From contig CP028150.1 in NCBI GenBank assembly GCA_003028315.1, positions 496,001-560,000 of the forward strand: 64,000 nucleotides of DNA, in the 5' to 3' direction. The number at the start of each line of letters is the position of its first letter. The first letter of the stretch is position 1. This document shows positions 15,893-24,869 of the stretch, in pieces. The stretch comes from Neisseria mucosa (GTDB lineage Bacteria > Pseudomonadota > Gammaproteobacteria > Burkholderiales > Neisseriaceae). Under the pieces are notes generated by a model, which made no database searches, was not told the DNA's origin, and was given only the letters and a program-made list of their open reading frames with translations. The position numbers and the translations under genes are program-made.

Positions 15893-16819
15893 ATGATTAA
15901 AAATAATAAAATAATTTTAGCGATTTTAACCTCAGTTATCTTGTTCTCAATTTATTTTTTCAACAATTACCGTATCTTCTTCTCTCCTTTTGAAATCCTC
16001 AGCAACAAAGCTATAGAACAGAACCTGCAAGGGATTTGCGTGGACGAAGGAAGGAAATTGAATAAGGAAGAATTATTAGCCAGAGGAATGACCAGTTATT
16101 TCAGATATTTATCACAAGGTAGATATTATGACGAAATGAATAGTGAATGGAGAGAATATTGCCCTGTCGATGGTGCTTGTTGGCTTACTTCTGTTGGGAA
16201 AGCAAGCATAGCAGAATATATTTTTGATAGCAGAAAAAGGAAGTTTTTAAATCAAGAAGAAGGCAAGAAAATTCTTTTCTCTAACTCAGGTTTACTATTT
16301 TCATCAAAGAATAATCCAAAAATAAATAATGATAGTTTTTATTCTGTTATAGAAAACAGCTCCGTTCATTTTTTCCCGTATAAATGTTGCAGTATTAATG
16401 ATAGAAAAGATTTAACGGAAGATGATTTCCCATTTTTAGGAGTGCCTAATTATCTAGAAGAAAGAGGTTTAGGAAGCTATTTTTTAAATGTTTCTAGTTT
16501 ACATATTGGAAAAAATAATAACTTAACTTATATAAATAAAAAGTATATTCTGAGTAATTGTGGTGATTATTTGCCTGAAAAATACTCTGTAGCATCACCA
16601 TATTCGGGTACATATGAGATGAAAGCTCACAATGAATTATATATCCCATACAAAAATTTTGAAGTTTATAAAAAATATATTTTTGATTTAAATATATGCT
16701 CAAAATGGGTAAATAATAACACACCTTTATATAAAGTTGATATTTCTAACCCTGAAGAAAAAGTTATATGGGATGGACAATATCTTTTTTCTTGTAACGT
16801 CAAAAGGAATCAAAAATGA
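15893..16819 (+). CDS. Membrane-anchored Cys-rich protein, cassette paralogue 3 (RTX-coupled)
   Basis: A 308-residue member of the cassette family. The anchor and first 57 residues are almost identical to paralogues 1 and 2 (through GICVDEGRKLNKEEL), after which sequence diverges strongly while the cysteine plan is kept (CPVDGAC, YKCCSIND, SNCG, FSC). Its stop overlaps the ATG of the frame leading into the RTX gene by 4 bp (ATGA at 16816-16819), so the two should be translationally coupled. This recalls the meningococcal frpD-frpC order, where an exported protein gene precedes an RTX gene and the products bind each other; I see no clear sequence similarity to FrpD. Partner, chaperone or immunity protein are all possible. 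Confidence 0.68.
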   Translation: MIKNNKIILAILTSVILFSIYFFNNYRIFFSPFEILSNKAIEQNLQGICVDEGRKLNKEELLARGMTSYFRYLSQGRYYDEMNSEWREYCPVDGACWLTSVGKASIAEYIFDSRKRKFLNQEEGKKILFSNSGLLFSSKNNPKINNDSFYSVIENSSVHFFPYKCCSINDRKDLTEDDFPFLGVPNYLEERGLGSYFLNVSSLHIGKNNNLTYINKKYILSNCGDYLPEKYSVASPYSGTYEMKAHNELYIPYKNFEVYKKYIFDLNICSKWVNNNTPLYKVDISNPEEKVIWDGQYLFSCNVKRNQK

Positions 16820-16932
16820 ACCAATATAAATTTTTTGAATTAGATTTAAATACAAACTATGCTAATAAGGTTCTATCTTACTATTTATGGGGTATGGATG
16901 CCCCCCCCTTCAAAGACCAATTTAATATCTGA
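16816..16932 (+). other. Coupled start frame of the RTX gene, out of frame through C8
   Basis: From the ATG overlapping the previous stop, the frame reads MNQYKFFELDLNTNYANKVL and on to WGMDAPP, passes the C8 tract, then stops at 16932. Similar starts are seen as relics at 10897 and 12722. One C fewer (or two more) would fuse it to the RTX frame, which continues SKTNLISENWIDRAK. Confidence 0.65.
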
Positions 16933-19900
16933 AAATTGGATTGATAGAGCAAAAACAGATCAAATTGTTTTAAATATCGATACAAGAAGTTTTTTGGATA
17001 AAACTGGTTTATATCAATATCACCCCTATGAGTTTGGTGTTATTCGAAAGTTTTTCAATAATGAACATGAAAATGGAAGTAAAGATTTTAATGTTTTAAA
17101 AAATGGTAATCTTCAAAAATTTTCTAATGGGGAGTTATCGCTTACTTACAATGAAATTAGAAGTTATCTCTATAGAGAAAGCAATAATCTTGATTCTAAT
17201 TATATGAAATCAGCTCTACCTGTTCGAGACTATTACTTTTATTGGGATAAGGATTATAACGCTGAATACTTAAGTAAGAATGCCTTTGTTTTTGGTTCGG
17301 TTAAGTTAACTTTTGATACAAATAATATTCGTTTTATTGTTGATAAAAATGGTAATCCTTTGCGAATTGAAAATTTTAAATTATTTCCTTATAGCAAGAT
17401 AAATATTGGAGATTACAATGAAAGAAATGGAGACTTTCAAGATAACTTTGATTTTAAGGGAAATGGCGGCTTAACAGATGTTGTCAACACTTTACTTGAC
17501 CGTATAACTGATCCTTTCAGCATTGGTAAAAAAGTCTTGTTTCAATATATCGGTGTTGATGCACTGGAAGGTAAAACTATTCACCCTATGGAATATAATA
17601 ATACTATTATTCATCCCTATATTGATCCTTATGTTCGACCTAAATTTGAGGCTTATGTTCAACCTCAAATCAATAAGATGAGGATGGTATCAAGATTATT
17701 TGGTTTCTTGAAGGAGTTTCAATCTATTCAAAATTCAGGCGTAATTGATTATTTGGATGATGCTAACCAATTGGTTATCTATGGAACTCAGTCGAAGGAT
17801 ACTTTGAATGATTACAAAATCAAAAAGGTTCTGAGTGTAGATATCGAAAAAACTGACACTCAGGAGCAGGAGTTGGATTTAAGTAAAAATATTGATTTGA
17901 ATACTATCAGTACCCAGATAAATACTTTAATTAGTTCATTATTCCCTCTCAGTGTCAATATAGCGAAAGAGCTGGGACTATTTAATGAATTGATGCAACA
18001 GATAACCGAGTTAAACCATTATCAGAAATATACGAAATATGGTGCAACCTATATTGCAGGAGAAGGTAACGATACCCTTATCGGTACTGAATATTCAGAC
18101 CGTTTCTTAGGCGGCAACGGTGACGATACCTACCGTATCAACGGTTTAGACAATGTCTTCGACAGCGACCACAAGGGGTCAATCGTGTTTTCAGACGACG
18201 TCCGCGCGTCCCGTTTTATCCGAAACAGCGAAAGCGACGATACTTGGTTGAGCGTGGGTGTGGACGGCAAACCTGACGGTTTGATGACGGCGGTGCGTCC
18301 TGCTCTTTCCCATTCGCTGTTGGTGAAACACGGTAAGGATATGGCGGTCATTCGCGGTTTCTTTGAAGGCGAGAAATCGGATGTTTCGGCTTTGGGGATC
18401 ACATTGATGACCAAAGAGAAGCCTGCCATGCCCGATTCGGAGGCCGGGGAAGGCTCTTTGGTGCGTACCGACGGGGTCGGTACGGCGGACAAGTACAATG
18501 TGTTCTATGCGAATGCGCAAGACCGTTGGTTCAATCTGACGGGCGGCAATAAGGACGATGTGCTGTTTGCGGGCGGCGCGGGCAGGCTGACGGTGTCGGC
18601 AGGTGCGGGCAACGACCGTGTGTACGAAAGCTACGGCGCGGACGTCATCAACGGCGGCGAGGGCAACGATTTGTTGAACGGGAGCAATTTTGCGGGCAAC
18701 AAAACCGAGGCGCAGAAGGCGGAAGACCGCGACATCATCATCGGCGGCGCAGGCCGGGATTTGATTTACGGCGGCGTGGGCGACGATGTGATTTATTCGG
18801 AGCTGACAGATAGCCATCTGTCGGAAACGGGTTCGTCCGAACGCGGCGACTGGGTTGCTGCGGGCGAGGGTGATGATGAGGTTTTCGGCAGCGCAAACCG
18901 CGATTTGATTACGGGCGGCGAAGGCAGCGATACGGTCTTCGGCGGCGCGGGCGACGATGTGATTCTGGGCGACGGCTTTTTGCGCGCCGGCCGCCGCGGA
19001 CATTATATTTCCACGGGTGGCGGGGACATTTATTTCAATTACGGTACGGTTGCGCCCGTTATGCCGTTGGTGCCGGGCTTGGTCATGCCGCGTCCGGTAC
19101 GGATTCCTGCCGGTACGCTGAGCTACGAATATACTTGGGGCGACGGTAAATGGGATCCGAACTATCTGAACAGCGCAAGCCGTACGCACAACGATACGGA
19201 TGCTTGGGATGTTGTGATTGACGCCGAGACCGGCGATTACGCGCTGACGGCGAAAATTGCGCCTTCGGACAATGTACACCGCGTTGCTGCGGGCGGTGCG
19301 GCGGATGTGCTGCATGGCGGCGCGGGTAATGATTTGCTTGTCGGCCAGGACGGCAACGATGTGCTGTACGGCGGTTCGGGCAATGACATTTTGTGGGGCG
19401 ACGACAACCGCGACGCTGCGGTATCGGGAGACGATTACCTGGACGGCGGGGAGGGCGACGACAGGCTCTACGGCGGCAAGGGACACGATACGCTGGCGGC
19501 GGGCGCGGGACGCGACCTGCTCGACGGTGGCGAGGGTTTCGATTCTTATCTCTTTGCGTCCCGCGATTTGCAGAATGCCGATGATGTGAAAACCATACGC
19601 GATGCGGGCGGGGAAGGCGCGATCTTTATCGACGGCGTTTCGCTCGACAGTACGGTTTGGACGGCGGATGCCGATAAGCCTGATGTTTGGCATTCGGCGC
19701 AAGGTTGGACGCTGGCTCTGATGGGCACAAGCCTGGTTTTGACGGGCGCGACGTTCCAAGGACAGATTGCGATAGAGAATTTCCGCGATGGAATGTTTGG
19801 ATTGGCGTTGCCTGCGCTCAATGCTGCTCCGCAGGCGGATAAGGCAGTTGAAACTTTGTCGGTATCGGCGGATAAGCTGTTCAGCCACCAACTTGCGGAT

Positions 19901-21253
19901 GATTTGTTCCGCGACGATAAGGGTGTCGTGCGCTATGAATTGACTTTGGCGGACGGCTCGCCCCTGCCCGAAGGTTTGGCGTTTGATTCGGCAAGCCGTA
20001 CTTTGAGCGGCAAAGTGTCGTCTGAAACGGATAAATTGGTTTTGAAAATCAGTGCATTCGATAATGAGGGTTTGTCGGCGTCTCAAGATTGGACGTTGGC
20101 AATCGGGGCGGAAAACCATGCGCCCGAAGTGCAGAGCCGTCTGAATACGCAATACGCACGCGCGGGACAGGAATGGAAGTTTGCATTGCCGGAGGGATTG
20201 TTTGCCGATAAAGACGGCGATGCGCTGACTTACCGCGCGACGCTTGCCGATGGTGGCAGACTACCTGAAGGCATGGATTTTGACGGTAAACGCGGCGTAT
20301 TCGGCGGCAGGGTTCTGCAATCGGGCAGCTTTAATTTGAAAATTACGGCAGCCGATACGCAGGGCGCAACGGCAGAAGCCGCTATGCGCTTGGAAGTATT
20401 GGGACGTTCGTCGGGACAGGACAGGATTTTGACCGGAACGGACGGCGAAGATCTGCTGCGCGGCGGCTTGGATAGTGATGTGCTGGCAGGCGGTGCGGGC
20501 AATGATACACTGTATGGCGGTATCAACAGCAGCGATGTTTACCTTTTTGCAGCGGGACACGGACACGATACCGTCAGGGATGCGACTTATCAGGGCGGTA
20601 AATTTACCGATACGCTGCGCTTCGATGGCGCGGTTTCCGGTTCGGTCAGATTTATCCGCAGCGGCAACGATTTGACCGTCAAGGCATACGGTGAAGACGA
20701 TTCGGTAACGGTCGCCAATTATTTCCAGTCGGTTGCCAACCGTCATGTACGTTTCGAGTTTGCCGACAAAACCTTGGATGCGGAAGCCATGAAAACAGCG
20801 GCTATGGAAATATATGGCTCCGATACAGGCGCGACGCTGACGGGCTGGCACGGCAACGATACGATTCATGGCGGCGCGGGCAACGATAAAATCTACGGCG
20901 GCTACGGCAAAGACACGATTATCGGCGGGAAAGGCGATGATTATCTGGCAGGCGGTATCAACACTGCGGATACTTACGTTTTTGCGGCGGGACACGGCAA
21001 AGATACAGTAGCCGACGGCTCAACCCGTGCGGGCGTGTTTACCGACCGTTTGGTGTTTGAAGGGGTGAAACAGGCAGATGCCGTGTTCGCACGCGCCCAA
21101 GACAGCCTGCTTATCCGTGCTTTCGGTGAAGGGGATGAGGTGAAGGTTGAGCATTACTACGCTTCGGCACAATCGCGAGACCTCAGTCTGAGTTTTGCCG
21201 ATCAGATGGTGAATCCTGCACAATTGTACGAACGGGTGCAGCATATTGTCTGA
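16859..21253 (+). CDS. Large RTX (hemolysin-type Ca-binding repeat) protein
   Basis: A 1464-residue RTX protein, predicted to be exported by a type I system (no transporter genes in the window) and folded by calcium outside the cell. Residues 1 to about 390 are an AT-rich, unrecognised N-terminal domain. Nonapeptide repeats (GGxGxDxLx) occur near 400-425, 560-720, 810-880, 1185-1215 and 1325-1360. Two Ig-like He_PIG-type repeats (LPEGLAFDSASRTLSGKV; LPEGMDFDGKRGVFGGRV) lie near 1000-1180. The two last blocks (GGINSSDVYLFAAGHG, GGINTADTYVFAAGHG) are duplicated RTX-associated modules. The listed start has no ribosome site; the natural start is probably 16816, out of frame by the C8 tract, so the gene looks phase-OFF. 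Toxin, adhesin or bacteriocin-like roles are open. Confidence 0.78.
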   Translation: MLIRFYLTIYGVWMPPPSKTNLISENWIDRAKTDQIVLNIDTRSFLDKTGLYQYHPYEFGVIRKFFNNEHENGSKDFNVLKNGNLQKFSNGELSLTYNEIRSYLYRESNNLDSNYMKSALPVRDYYFYWDKDYNAEYLSKNAFVFGSVKLTFDTNNIRFIVDKNGNPLRIENFKLFPYSKINIGDYNERNGDFQDNFDFKGNGGLTDVVNTLLDRITDPFSIGKKVLFQYIGVDALEGKTIHPMEYNNTIIHPYIDPYVRPKFEAYVQPQINKMRMVSRLFGFLKEFQSIQNSGVIDYLDDANQLVIYGTQSKDTLNDYKIKKVLSVDIEKTDTQEQELDLSKNIDLNTISTQINTLISSLFPLSVNIAKELGLFNELMQQITELNHYQKYTKYGATYIAGEGNDTLIGTEYSDRFLGGNGDDTYRINGLDNVFDSDHKGSIVFSDDVRASRFIRNSESDDTWLSVGVDGKPDGLMTAVRPALSHSLLVKHGKDMAVIRGFFEGEKSDVSALGITLMTKEKPAMPDSEAGEGSLVRTDGVGTADKYNVFYANAQDRWFNLTGGNKDDVLFAGGAGRLTVSAGAGNDRVYESYGADVINGGEGNDLLNGSNFAGNKTEAQKAEDRDIIIGGAGRDLIYGGVGDDVIYSELTDSHLSETGSSERGDWVAAGEGDDEVFGSANRDLITGGEGSDTVFGGAGDDVILGDGFLRAGRRGHYISTGGGDIYFNYGTVAPVMPLVPGLVMPRPVRIPAGTLSYEYTWGDGKWDPNYLNSASRTHNDTDAWDVVIDAETGDYALTAKIAPSDNVHRVAAGGAADVLHGGAGNDLLVGQDGNDVLYGGSGNDILWGDDNRDAAVSGDDYLDGGEGDDRLYGGKGHDTLAAGAGRDLLDGGEGFDSYLFASRDLQNADDVKTIRDAGGEGAIFIDGVSLDSTVWTADADKPDVWHSAQGWTLALMGTSLVLTGATFQGQIAIENFRDGMFGLALPALNAAPQADKAVETLSVSADKLFSHQLADDLFRDDKGVVRYELTLADGSPLPEGLAFDSASRTLSGKVSSETDKLVLKISAFDNEGLSASQDWTLAIGAENHAPEVQSRLNTQYARAGQEWKFALPEGLFADKDGDALTYRATLADGGRLPEGMDFDGKRGVFGGRVLQSGSFNLKITAADTQGATAEAAMRLEVLGRSSGQDRILTGTDGEDLLRGGLDSDVLAGGAGNDTLYGGINSSDVYLFAAGHGHDTVRDATYQGGKFTDTLRFDGAVSGSVRFIRSGNDLTVKAYGEDDSVTVANYFQSVANRHVRFEFADKTLDAEAMKTAAMEIYGSDTGATLTGWHGNDTIHGGAGNDKIYGGYGKDTIIGGKGDDYLAGGINTADTYVFAAGHGKDTVADGSTRAGVFTDRLVFEGVKQADAVFARAQDSLLIRAFGEGDEVKVEHYYASAQSRDLSLSFADQMVNPAQLYERVQHIV
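16901..16908 (+). repeat. Poly-C tract (C8), putative phase-variation switch
   Basis: Eight consecutive cytosines, 29 codons into the coupled reading frame, in otherwise very AT-rich DNA. Homopolymeric C or G tracts of this length are classic slipped-strand switches in Neisseria. Confidence 0.7.
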
Positions 21254-21274
21254 TTGAAGGCTTGGGGAATGTGT

Positions 21275-21318
21275 AAAGGTCGTCTGAAAACCTGGAAACG
21301 GGTTTCAGACGACCTTTT
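21275..21318. terminator. DUS inverted-pair hairpin after the RTX gene
   Basis: TAAAGGTCGTCTGAAAACC and its complement flank a short loop 22 bp after the RTX stop and end in a T-run. Confidence 0.78.
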
Positions 21319-21692
21319 CTGTTTTTGAGATTTAGACTGGGGCTCATTCGATAATGGCGGTATTTTGTCTCATAAAGCGCCGTCTTCCGCATTAAAAATG
21401 CTCGTAAGATGTTCAATCTTGCTGTGCTTTTTGCCTTGAATCCGGCATTTTCTGTGCCCAAAACCGACTCATTTCAAATTGTCAGTCTGCCTTGAAGCAG
21501 GTCTTTGCCATAACGGAGTTTGCTTATCACGACTTATTTTTCGTATTGGAAGCCGGTCTTGATTTGTAATTTCAATATGAGGAATTATTAAAAACTATCA
21601 TATCGGTTTGTTGCATTGTTAAATAAAAATACCATATCTTGTGTTCTTATGATTTAATTCACACCATATATTGTATTTATGCGTGGCAAGTC
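21319..21692. other. Intergenic region before nrdG
   Basis: About 370 bp without a supported gene. The right half (21560-21680) is AT-rich and should contain the nrdG promoter. I looked for an FNR box (TTGATnnnnATCAA) and found no convincing match. Confidence 0.5.
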
Positions 21693-22229
21693 ATGGCAGC
21701 GTTGAAATTCACAATCGAGCAAATTGTCTGGCAGGAAGTGCCGGGTGAAGTGTCGCTGGCGTTTCTGTTTTCCGGCTGCCCGCTGCGCTGCAAGGGTTGC
21801 CATAGTGCCGATGCGTGGAAAGAGGGTGTCGGCACGGAATTGACCGAGGATTATTTGAGAGGTCGTCTGAAACGCTATCGCGGGCTGATTAGCTGCGTGT
21901 TGTTTATGGGCGGGGAATGGCAGCCGGAAGCCTTGCAGAAAATGTTGGGCATCGTGACGCAGGCGGGGTTGAAAGCCTGTTTGTACACCGGTTTGGAGTG
22001 TGAGGAGCTGGAGGCGGTTTCAGACGGCATCCTGCCTTATCTGACGTATCTGAAAACCGGCCGTTGGCAGATGGAGCTGGGCGGCTTGGACAGCCCGACA
22101 ACCAATCAGAAGTTTATCGATTTGCGTACGGGCGAGGTGTTGAACCGCTTGTTTATCAAAGACAAACCCGCGCCCAAAATCATCCCGATTACGACTCAGC
22201 CGCAGACGGCCGCTTTTCAGACGGCCTGA
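21693..22229 (+). CDS. nrdG: Anaerobic ribonucleotide reductase activating protein
   Basis: A 178-residue radical-SAM activase that installs the glycyl radical on NrdD using S-adenosylmethionine and a [4Fe-4S] cluster. The cluster motif is SGCPLRCKGCHSADAW near residues 28-44 (C-x3-C-x2-C). The ATG at 21693 was preferred to the in-frame one at 21639 because MAALKFTIEQIVWQEVPGEV is the expected family start. An uptake sequence inside the gene encodes GRLK. nrdG comes first and nrdD follows 34 bp later; the usual enterobacterial order is nrdD-nrdG. Confidence 0.92.
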   Translation: MAALKFTIEQIVWQEVPGEVSLAFLFSGCPLRCKGCHSADAWKEGVGTELTEDYLRGRLKRYRGLISCVLFMGGEWQPEALQKMLGIVTQAGLKACLYTGLECEELEAVSDGILPYLTYLKTGRWQMELGGLDSPTTNQKFIDLRTGEVLNRLFIKDKPAPKIIPITTQPQTAAFQTA

Positions 22230-22263
22230 GGCTTTTTATCCAACCCACACAGGAGGACTTAAC

Positions 22264-24045
22264 ATGATTCGGCTGCATCCCGAACAGTTAAACGGCAAAC
22301 TGCAATTCATGCACGACTACATCAGTGCGCAAAACGCGGCGGACGGCTCGAAAATGGACGCCAACGCCAACGTTACCCAGAAAAACATCGCCACGATGGA
22401 AGCGGAAATCATGAAAGACTTTTTCGTGCAGATTAACCGCGCCCAAGTGTCGCGCAAAATCGCCGAAATTTTCGACCAATCCGTTGCCGACGAATACATC
22501 CGCCAGATTGAGGCACACGAGATTTATGTGCACGACGAAACCAGCCTCAAGCCTTATTGTGTGTCGGTTACGCTCTATCCCTTCCTGCTCGACGGCTTAA
22601 GCAAACTCGGCGGCGAATCTAAGGCGCCGCAGCATCTGGCATCGTTTTGCGGTTCGTTTATCAATCTTGTGTTTGCCATCAGCGCGCAGTTTGCCGGCGC
22701 GGTGGCGACGGTGGAGTTTCTGACCTATTTCGACTATTTCGCCCGAAAAGACTATGGCGACGATTATTTGGAAACCCACGGCAAAGAAATCGCCAACCAT
22801 ATGCAGCAGGTGGTGTACAGCATCAACCAGCCCGCTGCCGCGCGCGGCTATCAGAGCGTATTCTGGAATATTTCCGTTTACGATCAATACTATTTCGACG
22901 CAATGTTCGGCGATTTCGTCTTCCCCGATTTCAGCAAACCGGTGTGGGCGAGCGTGGCGAAGCTGCAAAACTTCTTCCTCAAATGGTTCAATCAGGAACG
23001 CACCAAAGCCGTTTTGACTTTCCCCGTCGTGACCGCTGCGATGCTGACTGATGGCGGCAAATGCAAAGACACCGTGTTCGCCGACGCAATGGCGAAAGAG
23101 TTGGCGGAGGGCAATTCCTTCTTCGTCTATCTTTCCGACAATCCCGACTCGTTGGCTTCCTGCTGCCGCCTGCGTAACGCCATCGAAGACCGCACTTTCA
23201 GCTATACCCTCGGCGCAGGCGGCGTGGCGACTGGTTCCATTAACGTCATCACCATCAATATGAACCGGCTGGAACAAGACGGACGCGACCTTGCCGCCGA
23301 AGTCGCCAAAATCCACAAATACCAATACGCCTACCGCAAACTGATGGAAGAATACCAAGCCGCCGGCATGCTGCCCGTTTACGATGCAGGCTTCATCACG
23401 TTGGACAAACAGTTCCTCACCATCGGTATCAACGGCATGGCGGAAGCCGCCGAATCGCAAGGCATCAAAGTCGGCTACAACGACGATTACATCAACTTCG
23501 TCCAAGGTCGTCTGAAAACCATATTCGAAGCCAACCAAGCCGCCAGCAAACACTACGGCGTGAAGTTCAACACCGAGTTTGTCCCCGCCGAAAACCTCGG
23601 CGTGAAAAACGCCAAATGGGACAAAGCCGACGGCTACAAAGTCAGCCGCGAATGCTACAACTCCTATTTCTACGTCGTCGAAGACGAAGAAATCAACGCG
23701 CTCGACAAATTCCTGCTGCACGGCAAAGAACTGGTGGACTGGCTCGACGGCGGCTCCGCGCTGCACTTGAATCTTGACGAAGCCCTGCCTGAATCCGGCT
23801 ATCGTTCGCTGCTGGACATCGCCGCACAAACCGGCTGCAACTACTTCTGCGTGAACGTGCGCATCACCATCTGCAACGAATGCGGCCACATCGATAAACG
23901 CACCTTGCACGCCTGTTCCGCCTGCGGTTCGCACGACATCGACTACGGCACCCGCGTTATTGGCTACCTGAAACGCGTATCCGCCTTCTCGAGCGGACGG
24001 CGCAAAGAACATGCGCTACGGCATTACCATCGTAAAGCGGCTTGA
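22264..24045 (+). CDS. nrdD: Anaerobic ribonucleoside-triphosphate reductase (class III)
   Basis: A 593-residue oxygen-sensitive glycyl-radical enzyme reducing ribonucleoside triphosphates to deoxy forms, activated by NrdG. A C-terminal zinc site is visible (CNECG and CSACG) and the radical glycine is about G567 in TRVIGYLKRVS, 26 residues from the end. It is shorter than E. coli NrdD (about 710 residues) and starts directly in the catalytic barrel, with no ATP-cone; allosteric dATP control through a cone is therefore not expected. Start ATG follows an AGGAGG ribosome site. An internal uptake sequence encodes GRLK near residue 418. With the nitrate-sensing pair at 60-63 kb this indicates growth with low oxygen. 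Confidence 0.92.
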   Translation: MIRLHPEQLNGKLQFMHDYISAQNAADGSKMDANANVTQKNIATMEAEIMKDFFVQINRAQVSRKIAEIFDQSVADEYIRQIEAHEIYVHDETSLKPYCVSVTLYPFLLDGLSKLGGESKAPQHLASFCGSFINLVFAISAQFAGAVATVEFLTYFDYFARKDYGDDYLETHGKEIANHMQQVVYSINQPAAARGYQSVFWNISVYDQYYFDAMFGDFVFPDFSKPVWASVAKLQNFFLKWFNQERTKAVLTFPVVTAAMLTDGGKCKDTVFADAMAKELAEGNSFFVYLSDNPDSLASCCRLRNAIEDRTFSYTLGAGGVATGSINVITINMNRLEQDGRDLAAEVAKIHKYQYAYRKLMEEYQAAGMLPVYDAGFITLDKQFLTIGINGMAEAAESQGIKVGYNDDYINFVQGRLKTIFEANQAASKHYGVKFNTEFVPAENLGVKNAKWDKADGYKVSRECYNSYFYVVEDEEINALDKFLLHGKELVDWLDGGSALHLNLDEALPESGYRSLLDIAAQTGCNYFCVNVRITICNECGHIDKRTLHACSACGSHDIDYGTRVIGYLKRVSAFSSGRRKEHALRHYHRKAA

Positions 24046-24060
24046 TGGTATTGAATAGAT

Positions 24061-24103
24061 AAAGGTCGTCTGAAAACTGGTTTGGGTTTTCAGACGACCT
24101 TTT
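24061..24103. terminator. DUS inverted-pair hairpin after nrdD
   Basis: AAAGGTCGTCTGAAAAC and complement, 15 bp after the nrdD stop. Confidence 0.75.
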
Positions 24104-24245
24104 AGGTTTTATCTATGACTTAATAAAGGATGGACAAGTTTAAACTGCGGTATTTAGAAAGTTTAAACTCAATTAGCCTATGAGGCTGAGAATAAGAAAA
24201 ACGACCGATACGCCGTACCGGTCGTTCTTACGAATACCTGCTAAA

Positions 24246-24575
24246 TTAGAACCAAGCTTTGATCAAAGCGGCAGTACCTGCGATACCGCCAATCAGACCG
24301 ACCGCACCGGCAGCAGTACCCATTGCACCGTTGATTTGGTCTCGTTTGTTGGCGCGTTTTTCACGTTCCAATGCCAGCTCTTCAGAAACGTTTGCACGTT
24401 GGCGACGGTGTTGTTCCAGTTCCGCACGGGAGAGTTGGGCAGAGGCGCGGTTACGGCCTGCTTTGATGGCTGCGGAATCGTCACCGATAGCCAAGTCACC
24501 TACGGAGCTTCCTTGAGTAGCGCAACCTGTTACTACCAGAGAAGAAAGAAGCAGGGCAGCAATTGTTTTTTTCAT
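24246..24575 (-). CDS. Small lipoprotein with C-terminal glycine-rich helix
   Basis: A 109-residue predicted lipoprotein. The signal peptide ends in the lipobox LVVTGC, making C18 the lipidated residue. The middle is charged and coiled-coil-like (SRAELEQHRRQRANVSEELALEREKR), and the end is a Gly/Ala membrane-like segment (GAMGTAAGAVGLIGGIAGT) of glycine-zipper type. It lies 42 bp from the next lipoprotein gene on the same strand and probably shares its transcript. Role unknown; envelope location is the only safe inference. Confidence 0.75.
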   Translation of the reverse strand: MKKTIAALLLSSLVVTGCATQGSSVGDLAIGDDSAAIKAGRNRASAQLSRAELEQHRRQRANVSEELALEREKRANKRDQINGAMGTAAGAVGLIGGIAGTAALIKAWF

Positions 24576-24617
24576 AATTTTTACCTAGTAAAAAAATTAA
24601 GCGGGTGTATTGTAAAT

Positions 24618-24869
24618 TTAGTGGAGGATATAAATTTTTTGATCACCGTAAGCACGTTTGATGGCATCTGCTTCATCCATCATTTCCTCACGGCGTTCGC
24701 GACGGCGTTCGGCACGTTCTACTCGTTCATCGTGCTGAACTCTTTGGGAATCAGCCCGCATTGTGGCTTCTTGTTCAGGGGAAGGTAAGAAGCGCATATT
24801 GCCATAGGTTGGAGAACAGCCGACCAGCGCAGATAACACAAGGGACATCAAAACAGTTTTTTTCAACAT
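24618..24869 (-). CDS. Small lipoprotein, charged helix
   Basis: An 83-residue predicted lipoprotein with signal peptide MLKKTVLMSLVLSALVGC (lipidated C18), followed by a short charged helical body (RVERAERRRERREEMMDEAD). The start at 24869 was chosen over the longer in-frame ATG at 24920 because it begins the signal peptide directly. First gene of a likely two-lipoprotein operon with 24246-24575. Function unknown. Confidence 0.72.
   Translation of the reverse strand: MLKKTVLMSLVLSALVGCSPTYGNMRFLPSPEQEATMRADSQRVQHDERVERAERRRERREEMMDEADAIKRAYGDQKIYILH

Noticed and set aside
15893..16819. Assignment of the RTX-coupled gene as frpD
   Set aside because: Gene order resembles frpD-frpC, but length, lack of a lipobox, and cysteine pattern do not match FrpD as I remember it.
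9855..16820. CRISPR array in the repeat-rich island
   Set aside because: The repeats are long, few and dispersed between genes; no regular short repeats with unique spacers occur anywhere in the window.
18191..20152. 653-residue minus-strand ORF opposite the RTX gene
   Set aside because: Antisense shadow of GC-rich glycine/aspartate repeat codons; no ribosome site and low-complexity Arg/Ala composition.
21560..21692. FNR box before nrdG
   Set aside because: Expected for an anaerobic gene, but no match to TTGATnnnnATCAA within acceptable mismatch was found.
22597..24012. 471-residue minus-strand ORF opposite nrdD
   Set aside because: Shadow of nrdD; rich in Val/Phe as expected from the reverse complement, with no domain.
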